The notes beneath the pieces are model-generated. The model saw nothing but the letters and a program-made list of their open reading frames with translations. It ran no database searches and was not told where the DNA came from. Below are positions 10,210-21,827 of a stretch of 32,050 bases of DNA, one piece after another; positions within the stretch are counted from its first letter, which is position 1; each line of letters starts with the position of its first letter. Source of the stretch: Hymenoscyphus infarciens (Eukaryota > Ascomycota > Leotiomycetes > Helotiales > Helotiaceae); the NCBI GenBank assembly GCA_001414345.1, contig LLCB01000472.1:1-32050 (forward strand), read 5' to 3'. The position numbers were made by a program, and so were the translations under genes.

Positions 10210-12425
10210 ATGACAATTGAATCTTTGCCAACAACGGCTATTGAGGAGGAGGGGCCTGAGGTTGAGGATGCTGAAGCAGTCTCTTCTCGTGTAGAGCAGG
10301 TTAAAGCAATTTCAAGTTTCTACTTCAAGGTTTTAGCTAAACTGCAGCCGTTGTTGATAATTTCGCAAAATTTTCAAGTTGAAGGAGACTTGGAAGATAT
10401 CAGATCTCGACTTTCTGGCAACCATGGCGCGCACAGGCCCCAGCAAGGCCGCCTTTCCTTAGACCACCGTCTAAGAGAAGCTCTAGAATTGCACCAAAAA
10501 GTTCGAGATCAATTGAATGAATTTATCCGAGGCGTTGAAGATGGAAAGCCATTCATCTACTTGTCTAACCCATATCAGCACGGATTTTTGCATCACCAAG
10601 ATGAAATATCGCCGCTTTGTTTGGCTGTATACCAAAAACACACTCCCTTGTTCTTGTACGATACGTTGAGGATAATTTTAAAAATAGACTTTCCTGTTTA
10701 CATAAATATCAAGCGGTCGTTCTCAACTTAAGAGAAAAATTTAGATAGAAACTTCCTTAGATGTATCGAAAACTTGTACAAAAAGCGCCGACATACACTA
10801 GGAATTGCAATTGCCACTAGAAGTAAAAGACAATTCTTCTTCTTCGAGTGGGTCAGGTAACTCACTAACATTGAGTCAAAAAGCTTTAATTGCGGGAAGT
10901 TCGTCGCAAATTGGAATAACGCAACTTCGAAGTAATGACGTAAAACTTGAACAATATCCTCACAAGTCTCTACAAATTCTCGCTGACCTCCAAAATCCTT
11001 CAAAGCAGGACCGTACTGAACGATCAACCAAAATTGATGTGTCCTTTTGGCTTGAGGCGGATCTGAGGCATGCTGCGGACAAATTTCCTAAGTGTGACAA
11101 TTCTCAACTGCCCCAAATTCCGGCACAAGCAAACAACAGACGTAGGCAGCGTTTTAAATATTGTAAGCGCCACAGAGACAAAATCCAATACTCCAAAGTG
11201 TCAGAAATTCTGAATATCGAAGGGGAAATCCATACACAGGGTGAACATGCGGCTGAAAAGCCTGGTCATTTAGCTCCCGTGCTCTAAAAGTTTGGACTGG
11301 TCAAACGTAGCTAACCAAAACAACAGTGTCGACTGTGATGCCCTTAAGACATTCCATTGCTATTTCTATATCGGGCAGGAGCTAACGAACTCGTATATTA
11401 AACAATAATTCAACGGCCGATAATAGAGTCCTGAAGACTCCACCTCTAATAAAAGAAGCGAAGGACTTTACGATTCCATTCATATGCCCTTATTACTACC
11501 AGGTAATTGATCTTGTTAGGAGTAAAGATTAGGAGTATGGTTTTAAACCTCTTTCCCCAAAAACATTTAGATACTGACTTCGTGGCGAGAACACATGTTA
11601 TAGATGACTTACGGCCATATATTTACATATTCGGAAATTGCGCGTCTGTAGAGAACCTGTGCGACCGATTTACGGATTGGAGCAACCATGAACTCAATCT
11701 TCATCGCCGAGAATGGTATTGTAATCTTTGCGATTTAGTTTATGCAGCGCGAAGCGAGTTTTGGGGCCATAAAAAATCACAACACGGGCCTTTACTACCC
11801 CACGAGAGCCAAATTGAGCATATGGCGGCAATGTGTGAGCAAATATCAACAAGAGAAGAGGATTGTCCACTCTGTGACACATTTTCTGGAAAGGTGACAG
11901 ACCTCTAAAGACACTCGGCTCGCCACTTGCAGGACTTGGCCATCTACACATTGCTGAAGATGGTTGACTAAGATGAAAATGATTCTGAAGACACGAACTC
12001 TAATATTGCGGTGCGGGCCAAAGAGTATTCAAAGTGATGACACTCGAGCCGATTTGTTGAGGATCTCTGGGCAAAACACAGAAGAAGAGAACAACAATGA
12101 CGACCTTGAGCACCACAAGTCAAAATGCAACTAGAAGAAGACCCGATAATTCCTCGAAATCTTCGCTTAGACTGGCTAAAGATTCCTGATAGTGACGCGT
12201 CTTGGAATGCCGAGTGGGGTTTTGTCCTCGCCAGTCCCCAACACACGCTGGATAACCCCCATTCTTCCAATATCCAGACTAGACCAAACAACAATCGACC
12301 AATGGAACTATTCCCTGATAAATTGGACACAGTAGCCAAGAAGCGTCATCCGTCTCTTGGAAGACACATGCCGAAAGTTCAGTCGCCAACATCGAGTTGG
12401 ATTCTCGTTCTGCGAAGGAACTTAG
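10210..12425 (+). pseudogene. AcuF-type C2H2 zinc-finger protein, degraded
   Basis: A decayed member of the large Pezizomycotina family annotated as acuF-like C2H2 proteins. An N-terminal helical block carries 'GRLSLDHRLREA' (about 10,450-10,485), the family's SLDxRLRD motif. A middle block at 11,040-11,200 has 'FWLEADLRHAADKFP' and 'NNRRRQRFKYCKRH', matching its FP...RRRxxFxY motif. The zinc-finger region at 11,450-11,950 has 'FICPYYYQ', 'DDLRPYIYIF', 'NHELNLHRREWYCNLC', 'CPLCD' and 'HSARHLQDLAIYTL'. Two Cys positions in the finger read Tyr (TAC for TGC) and a stop sits just before 'RHSARHL'. Several stops and frame breaks occur (10,729; 11,285; 11,906). An open tail of 103 codons (12,125-12,436) runs into a transposon end. 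It is probably non-functional; undetected introns could explain some but not all breaks. Confidence 0.68.
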
Positions 12426-12716
12426 CAGCGTTTTAGATTTCCCCGCCTAAACGCTCCTAGGCATTAGGATAAGGAAGGATACCCCGCTATATTAGGACAT
12501 AATAGGACAGGATAACTCTACTTATAGGATATGATAGGAGAGGAAGGATAATTATAAAAGAAGGATTAGAGTAGCTAGGAAAGCTAAAAAGAGGGGCTAT
12601 AAAGGGAGAGGAGAGCAAAGAGTATAAGATAGGAGTATCTAGGAGAGGAAGAGTACCTCTAAATAAAACGTAAAGTGGGTCAGTTTAAAAGAGGGCGGAG
12701 GTAGTACTAAACACTC
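12426..12716. mobile_element. hAT-like MITE inserted in pseudogene tail
   Basis: The left end 'cagcgttttagatttccccg' (12426-12445) matches the termini of the two hAT-like elements at 23,970 and 25,638 (consensus CAGTGTTTTAGGTTTCCC). A degenerate right end 'gtagtactaaacactc' lies at 12,701-12,716. The interior shares 'gagtagctaggaaagc' with the 25,156-25,638 element. No ORF, and no convincing 8-bp duplication is left. The reading frame of the upstream pseudogene ends inside this element. Confidence 0.55.
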
Positions 12717-12740
12717 TTTAGAACTCTTCTTATAAACTAT

Positions 12741-12745
12741 AGTAT
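12741..12745. repeat. Target-site duplication of Gypsy element (left)
   Basis: AGTAT directly before the 5' LTR. The same five bases follow the 3' LTR at 20838-20842. Confidence 0.88.
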
Positions 12746-13241
12746 TGTGATGGCATGCCATCCTGGATTATCATGTGACAGCTGGATTATCATGTGACAG
12801 CACCATCCTGAATTATCGGCATTCGTGAAACTGCTAATACCCCTGAGCAGTGCTAATACCCCTGATACCCCTGGGGCTAAGATTACGAATAACCAATACT
12901 TATATAAGTAAAGTACCAAAGGTATTAATATCTAATATTTATATATAGAAGGGATTAAGGTTTAGATATTATATATTTAGCTTTCTAAAGAATTAGAGGT
13001 TATATATTTAGCTTTTTAGCTCTTATTATTTAGTATTAGCTATATTAGATAGAGCTCAGTTATTATTATTATTAGAACTTAGAAGCTTTTAACCTTCTTA
13101 TATATAAATATTTATATTTAGTATAATAGAGAGATAGTTATTATTTTCTTTTATATTAGTATCTAGTATCTATATATGTTATTCTACTATATATACTCTT
13201 ATATACCTCTACTATAGTTATATATATTTTATACTATTATA
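12746..13241 (+). repeat. 5' LTR of Gypsy element
   Basis: 496 bp, starting TGTGATGGCATGCC, which contains the perfect palindrome GATGGCATGCCATC (12749-12762). It is followed by two exact 19-bp tandem units beginning CTGGATTATC (12763-12781 and 12782-12800). The outer 150 bp or so keep G and C, while the inner part is strongly AT-shifted. It ends 'tactattata', a mutated form of the usual CA end. Confidence 0.9.
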
Positions 13242-14851
13242 TAAAAATAATAACTCTTCTTTACTAGTAATAGCCTTAATAATATCTCTTTTTAAGCTTA
13301 TTACTACTCCTTATTTAGAAGTTAATTTATACTTAATTTAAAATATTATAATAATATTCTTATATAGCTAAGTAATTAGAGACTACCTAGATAGCTAGTA
13401 ATAGTAGGGTTTGTTATTTATATAAATAGCTAGTAAAAATCGTGTTTTAGTATATATTAAGAGATTAGAATATACTAAGTATTTCTTAAAAGTCTTAATA
13501 ACTCTAGATTTAGTAAATAAGCTAACTTATAATAGTTATCTAAAAGGCTTCTAAATCTAATTCTACTCTCTCTCTCTCTAATTTAATATTTAATATATTA
13601 GAATCTAAAGTAACTTCTAGTCTTTTTTAAGCTTCGCTCTTAAACATAGAGTAATCTTTTAAGAAATAAAGTTAAGCCTTTACTAAAAGGTCTCTAACTT
13701 AGTACTATACTCCTAAGAACAGTAAGAAGCCTAAGAATAATAAAGATAAAGGCCTAATACCTAGAAGCTAGAAAGATTAATAAGACTTCTCTAATATAGA
13801 TAAGATATAGAGTATAATCTAAGCTATAAAGGCTAAAGATTAAGAAAAAGAATAGAGAATTTTAAAATAAGATAATTAAATTACTTAATTATTAGACCTA
13901 GTATAGTAAATTAGTTAATAACTATTAAATAATAACTAAAGTCTAAGTCTTATTTAACTTATATAAATACCTTCTTCTACTTCTTTAAACTACTATTATA
14001 GATAAGACTCTACTCTTAATATTCCTTTCTTAGAATAACCTACTTTATACCTATAACCTAAAAGTATCTTAAAAGCCCTTTAATCTATTAAAAGTAAGAT
14101 TATAGAAAAAATTAAACTTTTAAATAATAATATTTTACTTATATATAAATAATAGAGAATATTAATATATAATTAACTCTATATAAACGCTAACTATTAT
14201 TAGACGCCTTTAACTTATAAAGCTCTTATTTAGAAGATAATAATAAAACTTACTTAAAACTACTTAGAGCTCTAATATAAGTCTAATATAAGTAAAATAG
14301 TATTTAAAGACTATAAAGAGATAATTAAGCTTCTTAATACCTACTATCTAATAAGTTATAAGAAGAAGGATACCTAAAACGCCTTTTAGTCTCTTTAGAT
14401 AAGATAGAAGAGTTATATAAGAGAAAGTTTTATAGAATTTAAAAGTTACTTTTTAAGTATAGTAATACTTGAAGAAGTATCTAAGTAAGATAAGTTCTAC
14501 TATATATAAGATAAGCTTATGCTTTAGCTCTAAACCTAATTAGTTAATAGTAAGAGGTATTAGAATACTAACTTTAATAAGATAGTAAGAGACCTATTAT
14601 TTATAGATAAGGAATAGTACTATAATACTAAGTTATATATAACTAGTATAATAAGTATTAAAAAACCTATTATAATAAGCTTATTATATTAAAAGCCTAA
14701 TACTAACTAAACCTTATCTAGTTCTTTAATAAAACCCTTACTACTCTTATATAAACTTTATACTACTTCTTAAAAAACTTCTTAATCTCTTAGACTCTCT
14801 TCTACTAGTAAAAGATTAAAGACTTTATCTATAGACTAACTCTTTATTAGT

Positions 14852-14899
14852 ATAAAGTATTATAATTATAAGAAACCTAGATATATTAAGTCTAACTAT
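14852..14899 (+). other. Gag zinc knuckle trace (CCHC, all ligands mutated)
   Basis: The frame reads Tyr, two residues, Tyr, four residues, Tyr, four residues, Tyr, with Lys/Pro/Lys-Ser-Asn residues between them at the positions expected for a CX2CX4HX4C knuckle. Every ligand is now Tyr (TAT): TGT to TAT for Cys and CAT to TAT for His. This supports gag placement and RIP. Confidence 0.72.
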
Positions 14900-15989
14900 T
14901 CTAATCTATCTAATATTAATAAAATAGAAGAAGATAATTAACCTAAGAAAGAATAACTACTTAAAGAGTACTCTAACTCTAACCTAAGTTAGAAAGAAAA
15001 TAAAGAGGCTTAGGTAAAAATACCTTCCTAGGCTTATATAAATATAATCTATCTAGACTTAACCTTTCTAAGCTTATAAAAGGAAAATAGTTTCTTATAA
15101 ATACTACTCTTAGTATATAAAGATATAGTATTAAAATATAAGCTTTAGTAAATATAAGAGTAAATAGATACCTATTTCTAAATTAACCTCTAACTCTATA
15201 ATTATTAAAAGTAATAGGTTTAAAGATCTAGAAACTATCTTATTTAGTATCTATTTATAAATATAATAATAGTACTAAAAGCTAGGTAACTTAGTTTATA
15301 TAACTATATCTAAATATAAATAAACGTTATATCTATAACTACTCCTTTATTATCCTAAACCTTAAATAATAAGACTTAATTATTAATAATAAGTAGTTAA
15401 ACTATTTTAAAGTTCTTCTTAATCCTTTAAAGAACTAGATTACTTAGTTAGCTAAATACCCTCTAACTCCCTACTATAGTAAGGAAATTTTACTTTCTCT
15501 TTCTAGCTAGAACTAGAAACCTTTTTTAAATTACTAGTTAGATATAAACTAAAGAGAATATACTATCTAGTAATAAGAAAGATATAAAAAGAGTAAACTT
15601 ATATATATAGCTAAGTTATTACTTCTATCTATAATAATATCTCTTAAAATTTCAATATCTAACTTTAGTCTAAAGCCTCTATAAACTACTAGTATAGCTT
15701 TAAAAGACTAAACCTTATACTCCTTTATCTATAAAATAAGTACTAATATAATATATTATAATATAAAACAGCTTAATTTAGAATTTTATATAATAAGCCT
15801 CTATAAGCTAGATTAGGTTATTAATAAGAGATTAGCCTCTCTCTAAGATAATGATAAGATAAGAGCTCTAATATAGGCCTAACTCTCTAAGTATTACTTA
15901 TTCTATAAAGACGTATTCTTAAAAGTAGCTTCTAATAAACTTCCTTTTTATTATAAATATAATTATAAGATTACTTTAAATAAACTACT

Positions 15990-16700
15990 TTCTAACTCCT
16001 TTTTACCTCTATATTAACAGTTAACTATAGAGCTTAGAGCTATGAAAGAGTATCTTATAAAGAACCTAGATAAAGGGTTTATTATTAATAGTAATAGCTC
16101 TTTTACCTCTTCTATACTCTTTATTAAAAAGGCTAATAGTAATAAGTTATAGTTCTATATTAATTATAAGAAGCTAAACGCTCTAACCTAAAACAATCTC
16201 TACCTAATCCCTTATATTAATAAGCTCCTTTCTAAAATAAGAATAGCTAAAATCTTTACTAAATTAGATATTAAATAAGCTTTCTATTATATCTAAATAG
16301 ACTTTAACTTAAAAGAGATAACTATATTTAGAACTAGGTATAGTATATATAAATATAAGGTCCTCCTTTTTAGACTCTATAATAGCTCTACTACTTATTA
16401 ATATTATATAAATAATATCTTAATTAATTATTTAGATAACTTCTATATTACTTACTTAAATAATATTTTAATTTATTTAAATACTATTAAAGAATATAAG
16501 GAATAGATTAGAAAGGTTCTAAATTAGCTCTAAGAAATAGAACTTTAGGTAGATATTAAGAAAAGTAAATTTAGTATTACTAGAGTTAAATACTTAGGAT
16601 TTATCTTAACTATAAAAGGACTTAAAGTTAACCTAGAAAAAGTAGAGCCTTTATAAAACTAGGTCTAACTTAATACTATAATAGGTATAAAGTCTTATCT
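15990..16700 (+). other. Reverse transcriptase region trace
   Basis: Blocks such as 'KIFTKLDI' followed by stop-'AFYYI' (about 16,250-16,295) match the Gypsy reverse-transcriptase motif around the first catalytic Asp. 'YLNNILIY' at 16,453-16,476 stands where the catalytic YLDD box should be, with both Asp codons changed from GAT to AAT. Many TAG/TAA codons sit at Gln or Trp positions. Confidence 0.85.
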
Positions 16701-16779
16701 AAGATTTATAGAATTCTATAGATAATTTATTAAAAGTTATATTAAAATCGCTAAACCTTTAACTATGATAATATACTCT

Positions 16780-18660
16780 ATAAAGCTATTTTTATAGATA
16801 TCTAAATATAATAAAGCCTTTAAAGTATTAAAGACCTAGCTACTTACTATATAAACCTTATACTACTTTAACTCTAATTATAATATAAAGGTAAAAATAG
16901 ACTTCTTAAAAAGAGTAATAGTAAGTATATTCTTATAATAATATAATAGCCTTTAGTACTCTATTAGGTTCTACTTATACGTCTTAGTTAGCTATAAATT
17001 AAACTAGGAGATCTATAATAAAGAGCTATCTACTATTATAGAAGCTTTTAAGAAATAGTACTTTAAACTTATATTATATTAAAAGTATATTAATATATAT
17101 TTAGATTATAGATTATTAGAATACTTTATAATAACTAAGCTACTTATAGCTAAATAAGTCTAATAGATAGAGTTTCTATTAGACTTTAACTTCTAGATCT
17201 AATTTATATCTAGAAAGAGTAATTAAAAAGTAGATATATTAACCTAATATAAGTAAGACTTAAAAACCTATAATTAAGCTAAAGTAGATAGCTACTTATA
17301 TATCCTTTTAGTATCTAATTATTTAGACTCTTAAATTAATATTAAACTTACTTAGACCTTTTTATAAGAATAGTCTACCTCTCTTAATATAATTTAGTTA
17401 GATAATATTCTAGAAATAAGTTTAAATATAATTTAAAAGTTAAAAGAAGATAACCTATACTCCTTTTAGAAAGAACGTTATTAACTTCTAGATAGATACT
17501 ACCTCTTATTAGATAATTTACTACTCTTTAAAAATCGACTTTATATTTAAAAGAATACTAAACTCTATATAAAACTAATCTAAGAAGTCTATAACTAAGT
17601 ATCTAGTACTTATCTAAGTATAAAAAAGATATACTAGTTATTAGTATAATATTATTACTAAGCTAGAATGTTTTTAGACTATAGAAGATATGTAGGGAAT
17701 TATTAAGCCTATAAATACTTCTATCTTTAATAAACTAAGTAATAAGGCTTTCTTTACCCCCTATCTATACCTAACTATTCTATATAACATTTATATATAG
17801 ACTTTAAATTATTCTTAAAAGATAAACATAGATTTAATACTATATTAGTATTTATTAACCAACTTAGAAAGGATTTGGTATTAATACCTTATTACTTAAC
17901 TATAAACGCTAAAAGACTAGCTAAACTCTTTATTTAATAGATTTACTATTTTAGCTACTACTTAAAATTAATTACGTCTAATTAAGAACCTTAATTTATA
18001 TTATTATTTTAGACTAAATTTTATTAAATAATTAGTATTAAGCTTAAGCTTAGTATTACTTACTATAAATAGATAGATAGATAGATAGAGATAATAAACT
18101 AATATATTAATTAGAGACTAAGGCTCTTTATAACCTACTATTAAGATAACTAGAGCGAATTAATCCCTCTAATAGATAGAGTATAAATAATACTTCTATA
18201 CTTATTTATTAGTATAACCTCTTATTAGCTTAAGTTTAGACTTAACCTAAAGACTTTATAAGACTAGAATATACTAAAGACTTCTATTCCCTAAGAACAA
18301 CTTAACTATAATAAGGTAGTAAAAGTAGCCTAATATATATACTCTACTTAAGAGATAGCTAAAGATAATATAAGTAAGGCTTAGAAAAAGATAGAAGATA
18401 GTATAAACAAGTACTAAAGAGCTATTAACTAAGATATTAGAGATAAAGTCTACTTATTTACTAAGAATTTTAAGATAAATTATTCTAGTTAAAAGCTTAC
18501 TAAATAGTAGATAGAACCTTTTAAAATATTAGAAAGTATAGAATACTCTTATAAGCTAAAACTTCTTAAAAGCTTATTAATTTATAATGTTTTTACCTCT
18601 AATATACTTTTAAAGGATTTAAATACTCTTCTATTAGAATAAGAGGCTCTAGAGCCTTTA
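16780..18660 (+). other. RNase H and integrase region trace
   Basis: Placed by order between the reverse-transcriptase and chromodomain traces. Fragments resembling the RNase H start ('KIDFLKRVI'-like, about 16,895-16,920) and the integrase C-terminal GPF/Y module (about 18,500-18,590, with 'NVFTS' near its end) can be picked out among stops. Catalytic residues cannot be assigned reliably. Confidence 0.6.
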
Positions 18661-18679
18661 CTAGATATTATTAAAAGTA

Positions 18680-18805
18680 TATAAGAATAGGAGGTATAAG
18701 AAATACTTAGTAGTAGACTTTTTAAAAGATAGCTATAGTACTAGGTAAAATAGGTTAGATATAATTTAGATCCTACTTAGTATCTTATAGACAATTTTTA
18801 GGGTT
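18680..18805 (+). other. Chromodomain-like trace at integrase C-terminus
   Basis: The frame keeps 'EILSSRLF' and later 'LDPT', with stops at positions where chromodomains have Trp or Gln. The pattern E-x-E-V-x-E-I-L and the later D-P-T motif are characteristic of chromodomains that direct chromovirus integration to heterochromatin. Confidence 0.7.
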
Positions 18806-18899
18806 TACTATATTATTTAAGAGACTTTTATACTAAATATCTAGAAGAGCTAGAACCACTCTAATACCTCTCTAAATAGCTTAATATATAGGAATTAGA

Positions 18900-20330
18900 T
18901 AAGAATTAGATAAAAGAGTTAATTTATAATATTAATACTCTCTAATTCTAGTTACTCTTAATAAGAAACTTATAATAAAAACCTAAGTTAAAACACTAAC
19001 TAGTAGGAATATTCAAAATTAATAAAGTAAAGAACTAAGACCGAGTTACTACTAAAATAAGGCCTACTAACTCTCTCTAAGCTATAGCCTCTTCTTCCTC
19101 TAACTTATTATCCTCCTCTCTACCCTTCTAAGTATAAGAAGCCTAAATCAGCTCTTTCTCTACTACCTCCTCCTTATAGGGACGCTTCTTACCTTAGCAA
19201 CTTCTTATAACTAGCTTTAGAGAGGATACTTATAAACTCTTTAGATAGGCTTTAAAGAGGACCTAAACCTAGGTTTAGACAGAGGTCTTACTCTCTATAG
19301 TATAGTATAAGAACTATTAAATATTAGTAACTAAAACCTCTTTAATAAGTAAGGAGTACTTATAGTAATCTTAGTACAAAGTATTTAAGTCTCTTCTAAG
19401 AGAGTAAACTATACCTTTAAACTATTCTTTAGTATCTTTATACTAGTAACAACTAATACCTTATCTAAGGCCTTTATAGTCTTCTTAACCTCTCTCTTCT
19501 CCTTCTTACTCTAAAGCTTACTAAACTTCTTCCTAATAAACTATAGTAACTACTTAAGTTAGAACGAATTTAGTATATATTTAAGATTAAACTTATTAGG
19601 ATATATATAGTATTCTACTCTATATAGTACTTATACTTCTTTAACTTTAGCTTCTTAAAAGCGTATATATAATCTCTATTCTAAGATTTTACCTAAAGGT
19701 ACTAAACGTAGTAGACTTAGTAAGTAGCTAGAAGCGTACTAGGAGAATATAGAAGAGGTATTTTACTATATCGGCTTAGCTCTAAATTAGGTCTAATTAA
19801 GAAGAGAAGAACTTACTTTTATATATATATATATAATATATATATATGTTCTAGGAGATAAGTTAGTATATAAGGATATATCTAATTAGAAGGTATTCTT
19901 ACTATTTATATTATTTAGATAAAAAGAAAAGAAGAAGAGAAGTTAGAATTAGAGAAAAGTTGCCTACTAATATACTACTTATAATAATAGCTATTACTTT
20001 ATAATTATTATTTATTACTTAATAATTACTATTATAATATATAATAATAGTAAGAATATAATAACTCTATAGTAGTATACTACTTTCTACCTACTAGTTA
20101 ATTATTAGCTTCTTTTCTGTTTATATCCTATTATTATATAGTATATAGTAGTAAATAAAGAGTAATTAGCTCTTAAATAATAATACTACTAGCTACTAAC
20201 TCTACCTTAACTACTAGATACTATAATAGTAAGATAAGTTATATTCTTTATAATAAAAAGATAAATAATACTTTAATTAACCTAATACTATGCTAATTAT
20301 TAACTAAAGACTTAAGACGAGTCTTTTTAA
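18900..20330. other. Extra 3' region of Gypsy element, possible antisense ORF relic
   Basis: About 1.4 kb between the chromodomain and the polypurine tract. On the minus strand, 19,560 to 19,020 reads as a long stretch of Lys/Arg/Glu-rich codons, mostly ending in G or T (for example 'KKEKREVKKTIKALDK'), interrupted mainly by TAG/TAA. This is what a RIP-mutated antisense ORF would look like, but no homologous protein is recognised. From about 19,815 to 20,330 the sequence is AT-rich and contains an (AT)n tract. Confidence 0.35.
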
Positions 20331-20341
20331 AGAAGGGGAGA
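20330..20341 (+). other. Polypurine tract of Gypsy element
   Basis: A G/A-only run, 'aagaaggggaga', directly before the 3' LTR. It is the expected plus-strand priming site of an LTR retrotransposon and confirms plus-strand orientation. Confidence 0.85.
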
Positions 20342-20837
20342 TATAATAGTATACTATCTTAGATTATTATATAATAGCTAGATTATTATATAATAGCACT
20401 ATCTTAAATTATTAGTATTCGTAAAACTACTAATACCTCTAAGTAGTGTTAATACCTCTAATACCTCTAGAGCCGAGATTACGAATAACTAATACTTATA
20501 TAAGCGAAGTACTAAAGGTATTAATATCTAATATTTATATATAGAAGAGATTAAGGTTTAGATATTATATATTTAGCTTTTTAAAGAATTAAAGGTTATA
20601 TATTTAGCTTTTCAGCTCTTATTATTTAGTATTAGCTATATTAGGTAAGGCTCGGTTATTATTATTATTAGAACTTAGAAGCTTCTAACCTTCTTATATA
20701 TAGACGTTTATATTCAGTATAGTAGAGAGACAGTTATTATTTTCTTCTATATCAGTGCCTAGTATCTATATACGTCATTCTACTATACGCACTCCTATAT
20801 GCCTCTACTATAGTTATATATATTTCGTACTATTATA
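20342..20837 (+). repeat. 3' LTR of Gypsy element
   Basis: 496 bp, the same length as the 5' LTR. Its inner (left) part is heavily mutated: TGTGATGGCATGCC has become TATAATAGTATACT. Its outer part, from about 20,640 to 20,837, keeps more G and C than the 5' LTR does at the same positions. TSD AGTAT follows at 20838-20842. Confidence 0.9.
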
Positions 20838-20842
20838 AGTAT

Positions 20843-21134
20843 AAGAGATAGATTAGCTAGGCCTGGTGAAATACGTAAAAGTAATCTCTTATATAGTATA
20901 GTAATAAACGTCTAAAGAGAGAAGAGAAGAGTACGAAGCACTCGGAATATATACAGGTCTACTAGTGTGGTCACGTGTCCTTTCCGTAATATAAACTAAC
21001 CTACTTTATACACTTCTACTAAAATATAATAGAATAATATATAAACCTCTCTATCCTCTCTACTAGGTATAGAAAGGAAATTAGCCTTATATAGAATTAG
21101 AAGAGATAGACGTATTAAAGACTAGAGATAGGAT
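20843..21134. other. Spacer between LTR elements
   Basis: About 290 bp of AT-rich sequence with no ORF. Contains 'gtggtcacgtgtcc' (20,969-20,982) with an E-box-like CACGTG. Nothing else is seen. Confidence 0.45.
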
Positions 21135-21139
21135 ATAAT

Positions 21140-21422
21140 TATAATAACAAGGTAGGAGTAGAGTAGAGAAGTAGTCTATTCGTGGTTATTAACGCGAAAA
21201 CTAAAGGTAAAGAGCGAAGACAGCTCTAAACAATGCTAATATACAAGAGGTATGAAAACGAATAACGATATACGTTGGCTAATATAAAAGCCTGAACCTA
21301 CGAAGTACGTCTGAAAGCCCGGACGTACGTAACCTTCCTAAATTAGATAATGTAAAACAACAACTACTGAAACACGGCATATGCTATGTAATCTCGGCTA
21401 TATAGGACGGTATGCCGTTACA
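21140..21422 (-). repeat. 3' LTR of the minus-strand element
   Basis: 283 bp; begins (minus strand) TGTAACGGCATACCGTCC, an almost palindromic tip like that of the Gypsy LTR. It is less mutated than its partner at 23349-23631. Confidence 0.87.
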
Positions 21423-21435
21423 TCCCCCTCCCTTG
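21423..21435 (-). other. Polypurine tract of the minus-strand element
   Basis: On the minus strand 'caagggaggggga' abuts the LTR start. This is the expected second-strand primer site. Confidence 0.8.
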
Positions 21436-21827
21436 AAAAAGACTCGTCCCCGAGTCTGTCTATCTTATCGTTCAGGGCTGAATCGGGATGGCGTAAGTTG
21501 TTGCATTTGTCGTATTTGTTGTAAGCGAAAAAGGTAGATTAGGGTCTAAATCGTAGCTAACCTGAGTTCGTAGATGCTTTGTTTATTGAAATTGTTGTAA
21601 GCGAGACGAGATGTCGGTTCTGAATCGATTTCGTAAATGCTTACAAAGAGACTTCGTTTCTAATCCTTTAATATCAAAAGCAAGCATTCGCGTCTGCTAA
21701 AAGAGTGTAGTCTGATCCTGTCTAGTAGGTCGGAAAAATTTAAAGTTAAAAGTAAAATCAGAAAAAGTTTAAAGCAGAGACAGAGGCGAATTTAGAGTAA
21801 AGTCGGAGGTTGTTCAGTTAAGAGGTA

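Larger units (their letters stand above)
12746..20837 (+). mobile_element. Complete Ty3/Gypsy chromovirus, RIP-destroyed
   Basis: An 8,092 bp LTR retrotransposon with two 496 bp LTRs (12746-13241 and 20342-20837), an AGTAT target duplication and a polypurine tract before the 3' LTR. Domain traces follow Gypsy order: a gag zinc knuckle (about 14,852-14,899), reverse transcriptase (about 15,990-16,700), RNase H, integrase, and a chromodomain-like segment (about 18,680-18,800). Integrase downstream of reverse transcriptase identifies Ty3/Gypsy rather than Copia. No frame longer than about 60 codons survives in the interior. Conserved Cys read Tyr, Asp read Asn and Gln or Trp read stop, all C:G to T:A changes typical of RIP. 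The element is dead but structurally complete. About 1.5 kb separates the chromodomain from the 3' LTR, longer than usual. Confidence 0.92.
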
